Source of the DNA: Saprospiraceae bacterium
Lineage (GTDB): Bacteria; Bacteroidota; Bacteroidia; Chitinophagales; Saprospiraceae
DNA length: 64,000 nt
Assembly (NCBI GenBank): GCA_020846655.1
Contig: JADLDL010000375.1
Span: 1-64,000, forward strand
Reading direction: 5' to 3'
Positions 26,911 through 34,451 of the stretch are shown here, one piece after another; the first letter of the stretch is position 1; every line of letters starts with the position of its first letter. Position numbers and translations under genes: made by a program. The notes under the pieces are model-generated. The model made no database searches. It was not told where the DNA came from and was given only the letters and a program-made list of their open reading frames with translations.

Positions 26911-27666
26911 TTACCAGATAAAAGGAATAAGGGCCTTCCGGTGTTTCGGATAGGCCCTAAATTTTTCCTGGTACCAACGGTGGTGCGCCCAGGCGCGCGG
27001 CGCCAGATTGGCAATGGTCCAAAACGCAAAGGCCAGGCCCGGCAAACTCCAGCTTAGCAAGGCAAAACCAATCCATTCGATCATCTCGCCCAGGAGGTTG
27101 GGGCAACTGACCCACTCAAAAGCGCCGCCCGTGGGGATCACGTACCCCGTTTCGCCCGGCTTGCGCAAGCGAATGAGCCGGTAGTCCGTATAGATGTTGA
27201 GCGCGGCACCGCCCAGAAACAGGGCTGTGCCGCAGACAAACCGCCAGTCACTGAACCAGCTGGCCGGGTATTCTGCAAAATGTGCAAAATAGTAGCCCAG
27301 CAAAAAGCCGTTCATCGTGTTGAAGCACATGGCGGATAGCGCGATCAGCAAGGGCATTTGTTTGCCCCGGGTGCGCAGAAACCAAGGAAAGATAAGACTT
27401 CGGTGCAGGTAGTGCGCCACAAAAAAGCCCGCCATCAGGGCCACGGGGGAACCGAGCGGTGGCAATTTTTCGCGTAAAAACAGGAAAAAAACTACTAAAA
27501 CCGTGGCTTCCATCAGGATCCAGCCCAGGTGATTGTCCAGCGTCGGGCCCCAGCCGCTTGTGGTGTGCCGGCCAAAGGGCGCGCGGATAAACCGCAAGGC
27601 AAAAAAGACAATGGCGCCCAGGGCCACCCAGACCAGGATGACCAGGCGAAAGGTTTCCAAACTCAT
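26911..27666 (-). CDS. Steroid 5-alpha-reductase-like membrane protein
   Basis: The product has 251 residues with about six to seven transmembrane helices. The C-terminal third matches the 3-oxo-5-alpha-steroid 4-dehydrogenase family: YVIPTGGAFEWVSCPNLLGE (the conserved GxF..V..PNYxGE region) and AHHRWYQEKF near the end. Known family members reduce a C4-C5 (or other conjugated) double bond with NADPH; bacterial substrates are mostly unknown. It overlaps the upstream SDR gene by 4 bases (ATGA), so the two are translationally coupled. The start at 27666 follows from this overlap and the family length; the longer upstream open frame is the SDR region read in another frame. Confidence 0.85.
   Translation of the reverse strand: MSLETFRLVILVWVALGAIVFFALRFIRAPFGRHTTSGWGPTLDNHLGWILMEATVLVVFFLFLREKLPPLGSPVALMAGFFVAHYLHRSLIFPWFLRTRGKQMPLLIALSAMCFNTMNGFLLGYYFAHFAEYPASWFSDWRFVCGTALFLGGAALNIYTDYRLIRLRKPGETGYVIPTGGAFEWVSCPNLLGEMIEWIGFALLSWSLPGLAFAFWTIANLAPRAWAHHRWYQEKFRAYPKHRKALIPFIW
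26930..26966 (+). terminator. Terminator of the rhodanese-fold gene, embedded in the opposite gene
   Basis: AGGGCCT-TCCG pairs with CGGA-AGGCCCT (one bulged T, 6-base loop), followed by AAATTTTT. It lies 28 bases after the rhodanese stop and inside the last codons of the 5-alpha-reductase-like gene on the other strand. Confidence 0.65.
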
Positions 27667-28646
27667 GATTTCGATTTTATCCAATAGCTGTGCAGCCAAT
27701 CCCAGGTGTCGCGCAGGGTTTCTTCCAGCGGCCGGGGTTGGTACTGCAACTGTTGTGTGGCTTTTGCGTGTGAAACCTTGGGGTGCCCGCCCTGCACGTG
27801 CGCTATAGATTCGCGGGTGAACAGCGGCTCTGTTCCGCTGAGTCGGCTCCAGGCGGCCACGGCCGGAACCAGTGCGTGCAAGAGCCAGAAAGGAACACTT
27901 CTGGTGGGCATGCGCCGGCCGGTGATGTGGCCCAACATGGCGGCTATGTCCAAAATTCGGGCATAGTGGCCCGACAACAGATAGGCTTCTCCCGGAATCG
28001 CCTGGGTCATGGCCGCCACGGCTGCTTGCGCCACATCGCGGTTGTCTACCCAATCGTAACCACCGGGGGTAAGCACCGGGATCTTGCCCTGCCACAAATC
28101 AAGCAACATCTTCCCTTGCAGGGAGGGCTTGGTGTCCCAGGGGCCCAGGACGGCTGTTGGGTTCAGGCAAACGGTTTCCAAGGCACCGGGCTGGTTGGCC
28201 GCCAATACCAGGGCCTGCGCATTGGCTTTGCTGCGCTCATACGGAAATGCGGTGGCAGGCGGCGCCGATTCGTCGAAAGGCAGGTGCCGGGGCACCACGG
28301 CATAGGCATGTGCCGAACTAAAATGCACCAGGCGTTGCACGCCTTGCTTGCGGCAAGCCGCGATCACCCGCCGGGTGCCGTCCACGTTGATCTCCTGTAA
28401 GCGTTGCTCCGGAATACTGCCGATGCTAATTTGGCCGGCCAGGTGGAACACCATTTGGGCGCCGGCGCACAGTCGGTCCAAACTGTCAGGGTCTTGCAAA
28501 TCGCCCAAGACTGGCTCGAGCGGCAAATGCTGCAACCCCAGGCAAGGTTGTCGCACGAATATCCTGACATTATGACCCTCTGTTACCAAATGGCGACATA
28601 CTGCGGCGCCAATATGGCCGCTGGCGCCGGTGATTGCCACGTTCAT
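27663..28646 (-). CDS. NAD(P)-dependent epimerase/dehydratase, 3-beta-HSD-like SDR
   Basis: The product has 327 residues and is an extended short-chain dehydrogenase. The NAD(P)-binding GASGHIG is at 7-13, the Ser of the active site near 110-111 (VHFSSAHAY) and YxxxK is Y136-ERS-K140. The sequence style (VFHLAGQISIG, LVHFSSAHAYA, VCLNPTAVLGP) matches the dihydroflavonol reductase/3-beta-hydroxysteroid dehydrogenase branch. It is translationally coupled by a 4-base overlap to a 5-alpha-reductase-like gene, so the pair may act in sequence on one ring or enone substrate (inference). A sugar-nucleotide substrate is less likely from the context. Confidence 0.87.
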   Translation of the reverse strand: MNVAITGASGHIGAAVCRHLVTEGHNVRIFVRQPCLGLQHLPLEPVLGDLQDPDSLDRLCAGAQMVFHLAGQISIGSIPEQRLQEINVDGTRRVIAACRKQGVQRLVHFSSAHAYAVVPRHLPFDESAPPATAFPYERSKANAQALVLAANQPGALETVCLNPTAVLGPWDTKPSLQGKMLLDLWQGKIPVLTPGGYDWVDNRDVAQAAVAAMTQAIPGEAYLLSGHYARILDIAAMLGHITGRRMPTRSVPFWLLHALVPAVAAWSRLSGTEPLFTRESIAHVQGGHPKVSHAKATQQLQYQPRPLEETLRDTWDWLHSYWIKSKS

Positions 28647-28793
28647 GCCAGTAAAGGTAAAGCAGGAATGATTTTTGTACAGGCATTCTTGGTGGCATTT
28701 TCTAGAAAGCCTATTATTGTCCTGTCATCTATTCCGCTAATCCGCCCGGCTACTGAGTTGTCTATGCCGATCAAAATACACTTCAGCGTCCTT

Positions 28794-30236
28794 ATGGATA
28801 TCCAGCACGGGCTTACCGACCAGTTTTGCCGCCGGAAGTTCAATGTTATCATTTGGGGGCTCCTGCTATTTCTGCTCCCGCTTCGGCTGAACGCTCAACA
28901 AGCCCTGGAATTTGCCATTGCAGGGCAGCATTACCGGACGCAATTTTCCTGGGTACTCAAACACGTCAATACAGAATACCGGGCCAAACCGGCTTTTGTG
29001 CTCGACCGGGCAAAAAACGCCAATTTTGACCTGATTGTCTCTTTTTCGTTTGACAACGACTCCCTCCCGGTTGATAAAAATGTGGTCTGGGGCTTTCAGT
29101 TCAGGGAAACAGGCGGTTTGATTCTGCCAGCCAGCAACGCAAAAAGATCCAGGAGTGCCAAGCAATTTCAGCGCTTTACTGCCACCGGTGTTGGTAATGC
29201 CGGCCTCACCATTGTCCCAATGGTTTGGAAAATTGGGGGCGGCGGCATGGAAGTACTCAGCCAAGGCAACCCGGTTCCAATGAATTTTAGTTTTGTGGAA
29301 AACCCCTTGGGGGGTGACAACGGGCTGGCGAATCCGCTTCCGAATGCCGGCGCCAACCAGGTCAGGACTGATAGCCAGGCAGCGACGCCGACGCCAGTGC
29401 CGGGCGGAAATACAGAAGACGAAGCACAAGCCTATGCCGTGGCCAAAAGCGAGCCGGATACCCTGCGAAAAATTAAGGCACTCATTGACTTTGTGGACAA
29501 ATTTGCCGAAGCCAAACCCGGCTCGCCCCTGGTGGCCAAGGCCATAAAAGACATCCCGCTGCGCGCCAGCATACCGGAAAAAAAAGGTGGCAATACCTAC
29601 ACCTACACCTTGAATTACGCCGTAAACCCTGTTGTTGACACCTCTCATGTGCGCGGCTGGCAATGGCGTTTGTCGCAAGGCCAGTCGGGTAAATACCAAT
29701 TGGTGCTCACCGACCTGAAGGATTCGGTACATTCGTTTCGAATTGCCGACTTGGGAAAAAATGCCCCGTTTAACCGGCCTAGGGATTTAAAGCCCCTGGA
29801 GCGGGTACTTATCCGGTATTTGGGTGAAACATCCGATTCGTTTCGGGTGCAAGCCAGCGGCGGAAATGCTCCGTTTATCGTTTTCTTGTCTCAAAACGGA
29901 TACACGAAAGAGCGTTATATCATTGAAAAAACCGACCAGATCTGGACTTTTGCCAAAGATGTGTGCCAGCAGTGCGGCAACGGGCCACACACACTGGAGG
30001 TATATGAAAATGATTTGAGTACCTTGTTACTGCGGGAGCCAGATGCCGTCCACATCCAAAAACTAACCACCTGGATGTTGGTGTTGGGCGCTGTCGGCTT
30101 GGCTTTTGCCGCCTGGCTGTTGCTGGTTTGGTTTCCGAAATTCTGGAAACGGTACCGGTATGTTCAAAAACTGCGGGATATTGAGCAATGGGAGGAGAAA
30201 GAAGCCCGGGAGTCGGGCCGAAACCGGCGGCGCTAA
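28794..30236 (+). CDS. Exported protein with C-terminal membrane anchor, first gene of a surface module
   Basis: The product has about 480 residues and is not assigned to a known family. A signal peptide (RKFNVIIWGLLLFLLPLRLNAQ) is followed by a beta-rich domain to about 190. A Pro/Thr/Gly linker (TDSQAATPTPVPGGNTEDE) follows, then a short helical segment, then a second beta-rich domain with a CQQC pair (DVCQQCGNG). One strong transmembrane helix near 425-447 (MLVLGAVGLAFAAWLLLVW) is followed by a basic cytosolic tail. The topology is thus periplasmic body, inner-membrane anchor, cytosolic tail. The next genes, 42 and then 21 bases apart, are a T9SS type B cargo and a PorP/SprF fusion. ATG 28764 is an alternative start. 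Confidence 0.75.
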   Translation: MDIQHGLTDQFCRRKFNVIIWGLLLFLLPLRLNAQQALEFAIAGQHYRTQFSWVLKHVNTEYRAKPAFVLDRAKNANFDLIVSFSFDNDSLPVDKNVVWGFQFRETGGLILPASNAKRSRSAKQFQRFTATGVGNAGLTIVPMVWKIGGGGMEVLSQGNPVPMNFSFVENPLGGDNGLANPLPNAGANQVRTDSQAATPTPVPGGNTEDEAQAYAVAKSEPDTLRKIKALIDFVDKFAEAKPGSPLVAKAIKDIPLRASIPEKKGGNTYTYTLNYAVNPVVDTSHVRGWQWRLSQGQSGKYQLVLTDLKDSVHSFRIADLGKNAPFNRPRDLKPLERVLIRYLGETSDSFRVQASGGNAPFIVFLSQNGYTKERYIIEKTDQIWTFAKDVCQQCGNGPHTLEVYENDLSTLLLREPDAVHIQKLTTWMLVLGAVGLAFAAWLLLVWFPKFWKRYRYVQKLRDIEQWEEKEARESGRNRRR

Positions 30237-30278
30237 TGGCATATTTATTGCCCGGATACCGATTAAGCAAACGAATTA

Positions 30279-32312
30279 ATGAAAACGAGCAATCACGTGT
30301 TTTTCCCCAAACGCATCCCGGCACTGGTATTCCTGCTACTTGGATTACTGGGGCCCTCGCTAGGGCGGGCACAGGCCTGTTTCAGCATCAATACAAGCAA
30401 GTCGCGCCTTGAATTAAGCCCGAGCCTGAGTGTTCAACTACCCGACGAGGGAGATACGCTAAAAATACCCTGCACCAGGCGAATTGAAAACCTGAGTATC
30501 GTACTTGATTTTCAAAGCAATACAGAAAAATATTTTGAAGATTCAACACAATTGGTAGCGACCTTGCTCCAAAATGGTTTTACGTATGTCTTGGTCTACG
30601 ACAAAGCCGCCAACACCTTCAAAATACCTTCCAACCAACCCGATTTGGATGCGGGCTCCTACAGCCTCACTATTTCTTCGGCAGCCTGCGCCCCTTTTGG
30701 CGTTGTTTGCGGGAATTGTATTCCAACCTACACCTTTTTTATTGTGTTCAGCCAGGCGCAGGTCAACCTGACGATTCAGACGAATCCGAGTCCTCCCATC
30801 TTGAAGTGTGTGCCCGGCAATGTGGTGACCCTGACGGGGTCGCCATTGCCCCACGACAAGTTCTCTGCCCAATGGTTCAAGTTTACGAACAACCTGTTTG
30901 TGCCGATTCCAGGTGCCACCAGCACAGAGTATAAAGCCAACCTTGCAGGGGTTTATCAATATAAAATTACCGGCCCTGTGGGCTGCACCGGTGCTGAACT
31001 GGCTACCGTAAATCCTCCACAAATGCCGATATTGAGTATTGCGCCCAATCCGCAGACCTTGGAGGCTTGCACGCAGGCCATCACGGGTGTTTCAGTAGAA
31101 AATTTCGGCACTTCGGTGTCCAACCTGAGTTATGCCTGGACGGCGCTAAATGGCGGCGACATCCAAAGCGGCGCCAACACGAGTAGTCCGGTTGTTCGCA
31201 GTGCCGGCGTGTATTCCCTGGTCGTGACGCGCAACGACAACAGCTGCGCCGCCGTGGGGCAATTGAAAATGGAGGCGGGCGCGATCCCGTTGCTTTCGGT
31301 CAAAATCATTAGCAGCGGCGGGAACATTCAGTTGGATTGCCTGACAAAAGAAATCCAATTGAATGCCGTAGCCGAGCTTTCCTCCGGTGCGCCGCAGTTT
31401 ACCTACGCCTGGTCGGAAGGGTCCAGTTCAAGTTCTATCGTAGTCAACACACCGGGCACCTACAACGTAACCGTTACGGCGACCGACATTGGCTGCCAGC
31501 GGTCCAGTAGCACCCAAATTTCACAACTTATGACCCTGCCGGCCTTGCAAATCACCAGTTCGAAGGACACTGTTTGTCCCAACCAAAGTGTTACGCTGAC
31601 GGCTTCCACGAATATCCCGACGCCTGCCTACAAATGGAACGACAACAGCGGCAACAAAACCCAGGTCGTGTACCCTACCAATCTGGGCCCGAATACCTAT
31701 GGTGTCACCATTACTGATTTGCAATCCGGTTGTACCAATGCGGGTAGCAAAATTATTGTTTTGGAGCCTACACCCTTCGTCGCGTGCAATGCATTCAGCC
31801 AGACGATCTATGATGGAGATCCGCTCAGCCTGGACTGCCAGGCATCTAACGGCTTACTCATTTGGGCAAGTAATGTGGTCAATGTATCCGGCGTGCCGCC
31901 CTCCGGGGAAGGCGCTATCCAGGATCAGCCATATGGTTTGTTTGACGACCGGGCGCCTGGCATGGTTCAATTTTATTTGTACAGTCAAAACCCGGGTTGC
32001 ACCAGTGACCGGGTGGAAGTGAACGTGCAAATTTTGCCGGATGCCGACCAAAATATTTATATCCCAGAGTTGATTACGCCGAATGGCGACGGTTTGAACG
32101 ACAGTTGGAATATTATTTTGCCGGGCGGCGCCAGTCCACCGGAAAACTACCTGCTCTCGGTATTCAACCGGTATGGCTCGCAGGTTTTCACCGGCAATTT
32201 GAGCGTTTTGTTTAACGCCGATGATTATCCGGACGGTTCATACTACTATATCCTGACCCCCCCGGATGGCCAAACCATCCGGGGGGCAGTTACGATTCTC
32301 CGCCGGCAATAA
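30279..32312 (+). CDS. T9SS cargo with Ig-like modules and type B (gliding-associated) C-terminal sorting domain
   Basis: The product has 677 residues. The signal peptide is near 10-32 (ALVFLLLGLLGPSLGRAQA). The middle holds several PKD/Ig-like beta modules with repeated YxWxx..G patterns (LSYAWTALNGGD, FTYAWSEGSSSSS, AYKWNDNSGN). The last ~80 residues are the CHU_C/gliding-motility-associated domain: IPELITPNGDGLNDSWNI, LLSVFNRYGSQVFTG, YPDGSYYYIL. This type B signal directs export through the T9SS and often depends on a dedicated PorP/SprF partner, which is exactly the next gene. A perfect hairpin lies within its last 60 bases. Confidence 0.9.
   Translation: MKTSNHVFFPKRIPALVFLLLGLLGPSLGRAQACFSINTSKSRLELSPSLSVQLPDEGDTLKIPCTRRIENLSIVLDFQSNTEKYFEDSTQLVATLLQNGFTYVLVYDKAANTFKIPSNQPDLDAGSYSLTISSAACAPFGVVCGNCIPTYTFFIVFSQAQVNLTIQTNPSPPILKCVPGNVVTLTGSPLPHDKFSAQWFKFTNNLFVPIPGATSTEYKANLAGVYQYKITGPVGCTGAELATVNPPQMPILSIAPNPQTLEACTQAITGVSVENFGTSVSNLSYAWTALNGGDIQSGANTSSPVVRSAGVYSLVVTRNDNSCAAVGQLKMEAGAIPLLSVKIISSGGNIQLDCLTKEIQLNAVAELSSGAPQFTYAWSEGSSSSSIVVNTPGTYNVTVTATDIGCQRSSSTQISQLMTLPALQITSSKDTVCPNQSVTLTASTNIPTPAYKWNDNSGNKTQVVYPTNLGPNTYGVTITDLQSGCTNAGSKIIVLEPTPFVACNAFSQTIYDGDPLSLDCQASNGLLIWASNVVNVSGVPPSGEGAIQDQPYGLFDDRAPGMVQFYLYSQNPGCTSDRVEVNVQILPDADQNIYIPELITPNGDGLNDSWNIILPGGASPPENYLLSVFNRYGSQVFTGNLSVLFNADDYPDGSYYYILTPPDGQTIRGAVTILRRQ
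32258..32286 (+). other. Perfect intragenic hairpin before the cargo stop codon
   Basis: CCCCCCGGATGG pairs with CCATCCGGGGGG (12 of 12 bp) around a 5-base loop CCAAA, ending 26 bases before the cargo stop. No T tract follows, so it is not a standard terminator. It may shape mRNA processing or the ratio of cargo to the downstream PorP/SprF. Confidence 0.75.
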
Positions 32313-32333
32313 TGCATTCCAGGCAACTCAAGC

Positions 32334-34316
32334 ATGATACGAATTTTCCCACCGATACCGATTTTAATAGGCATTTTGGCCAGCGCTACCCTGCTGCCTG
32401 CCCAGCAAATTCCCTTTTTAAACCAATATACCTGGGATGCCCGCTTGTTCAATCCGGCGAGTCAGGGCGCCGACAACCAGGGTGAAATTACCGCCGTATA
32501 CCGCACCCAATTCCATGACCTTGATAAAAGTATTCGCCCCAGCACCTATTTGTTACACGCCGATGTTTCGCCGTTTTTAGGAAAAAAAACCGGATTAGGC
32601 TTTCAGGTTATGGGGGATAAAACCCACATTCTCAAACGAATGCAGGCCACAGGTTTTTTTGGATATCACTTGGTGGAAAATGAAAAATTGCGCTTTTCGC
32701 TCGGCGCTATGGCCAGTTTCATGAACCAACAATTCGATTTCGATCAAATTCGCGTCAGCGACCCCCTCGATCTGCTGTATTTCAATGGTCAGGTAGATGC
32801 CAAGCGATTCGACGGTGGTCCGGGCATGTCGTTGGTGTACCAGGCCGAAGGAGGCTCAGCCATGAGCCTCGATGTCGCTGTGCCACAACTGTTTAGTAAT
32901 GATGTCAAAATAGCCGGCGCTGACGCATCCGTCAAACAACCGGCAGTATATGGCTTGGTGCCGCATTTTTTAGCCAATGTCCGTTTTTTGTACCAGGGAC
33001 GGGATTTTGCAGTAGAACCCAATGCTGCTTTTCGCTTGCTCAGCGGCGATAGGCCCTTGCAGACCGGTATTTTTGACCTCAACCTGAATGCCTACTTTTT
33101 AAAAAATAACTTGCTCATGGTTGGAGCAGGGCTGCGTACCGGCAAGGGTGGATTTCACGTACAACTCGGCGTTGCGCCGACGCCGGCATTTCGCCTGAAA
33201 TTCACGGCTGAACAACACAGCGTGTTGGGCGCCAGTTATGAAATTGGCTTGCAATATGTTTTCGAAAAAGCAGCAGCAGCAACGGTGGCCGTACTTCCGC
33301 CCGCCGACAATACGTCGGACTTTATCGCCAGAATGTACGAAGAATCGAAACGCTTGAACATGGCGATCAATGTGGAACTGGAACTCATCCGGAGCCGGCA
33401 AAACCAGATTCAAGGTGCCATCGAACGGGGAACAGACGCGACCAAACGAAGAGAAAAAGGAGCCTATGCCAGTCAATGCGCCGAACTGATCAGTCAATCG
33501 AACCGGGAGATCGTGCAGGTGGAACAAACGATCAGCGAATTGGAACAACGCTACCTCCAGGGGGAAAAACTGCTTCAGGAAAAACAGGCTAAAGCCGAAC
33601 TACTCCCGCCTGGCGCCCAAAACGGCCTGGTGGCTACCGCCGAATTGCGCAACGCTGCCCTACGCCAACTGGAAGAAATCAAAACCATTCAAGCCCTGCT
33701 CACCGAACGCTGCATGGCCTTGCAACCTGGCACCTCCGAGATGGCCTGCCTGCGCGCCGGAGACAGGGATTGCGTCCAGGATTTGTTTGCTGAGGCGCTG
33801 GCTGCCATGTCGGACAAGCCGAACAACCTGTTTCCATTACAGGTTGCTACCGATGGCCCGGTTGCAAGCGTCACCTACCGATACCCCGATGATGCCGAGG
33901 CATATGTACTCAGCCCGGAATTGCGCCGGCTGGCAGAACATATTGTTTCCCGGATGCGCCAACTGGATCGGCAGGGCGCCGAATCCTTTTCCCTCCAGTT
34001 GGTGACGGAATTGCAGGAGGACCAAAACACCCTGGGCTTTGCGCCGGGCTTGACGTACTCGGGCGATTTGGACGCGGATTTGGCGGCTTACGCCCTCATA
34101 GACAACGAAACAGGCACCCGAACGGACAAGCAACTGGCGCCTGCCAAAGATGCAGCCCTCAGCCTCGAAGAACTGGCTGCGCTAAAACTGGCTGCCTTAC
34201 GCCAATACCTGATCGGCCTTGGAGTGCCGGCTTCCCTGATCACCGGCACTATTCGCTACAACCACAGCGATATTATCTACCGGGAGGAAACCAACCTGAT
34301 CCTACAAATAAAATAA
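32334..34316 (+). CDS. PorP/SprF-family outer-membrane protein fused to a coiled coil and C-terminal domain
   Basis: The product has 660 residues; the usual PorP/SprF length is about 300-330. Residues 1-22 are a signal peptide. The PorP/SprF barrel covers about 25-310: IPFLNQYTWDARLFNPASQG, then AVYRTQFHDLD, and a C-terminal ASYEIGLQYVF. A linker leads to a helical, Gln/Glu-rich coiled coil (about 325-460). A final domain (about 480-660), with VLSPELRRLAEHIVSRMRQ and LAALRQYLIGLGVPASLI, only loosely recalls an OmpA-like fold and lacks its standard peptidoglycan-binding motif. PorP/SprF proteins attach or dock specific type B cargo at the surface, and the adjacent upstream cargo is the likely client. 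The fusion may reach into the periplasm and link to the wall or to the anchored first gene product (inference). Confidence 0.85.
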   Translation: MIRIFPPIPILIGILASATLLPAQQIPFLNQYTWDARLFNPASQGADNQGEITAVYRTQFHDLDKSIRPSTYLLHADVSPFLGKKTGLGFQVMGDKTHILKRMQATGFFGYHLVENEKLRFSLGAMASFMNQQFDFDQIRVSDPLDLLYFNGQVDAKRFDGGPGMSLVYQAEGGSAMSLDVAVPQLFSNDVKIAGADASVKQPAVYGLVPHFLANVRFLYQGRDFAVEPNAAFRLLSGDRPLQTGIFDLNLNAYFLKNNLLMVGAGLRTGKGGFHVQLGVAPTPAFRLKFTAEQHSVLGASYEIGLQYVFEKAAAATVAVLPPADNTSDFIARMYEESKRLNMAINVELELIRSRQNQIQGAIERGTDATKRREKGAYASQCAELISQSNREIVQVEQTISELEQRYLQGEKLLQEKQAKAELLPPGAQNGLVATAELRNAALRQLEEIKTIQALLTERCMALQPGTSEMACLRAGDRDCVQDLFAEALAAMSDKPNNLFPLQVATDGPVASVTYRYPDDAEAYVLSPELRRLAEHIVSRMRQLDRQGAESFSLQLVTELQEDQNTLGFAPGLTYSGDLDADLAAYALIDNETGTRTDKQLAPAKDAALSLEELAALKLAALRQYLIGLGVPASLITGTIRYNHSDIIYREETNLILQIK

Positions 34317-34451
34317 TTCTCCTATGGGAAGATGCGCTTAGCAATTGGTGCGGCAGCAAAATTCTTTACTTTTACGGCTCTTTACCTCAAATCGTAATAC
34401 GCCCCCTACCCTGCCCGACGGAGTTGTGTTCACCAAATTTTACCAAGCTGT

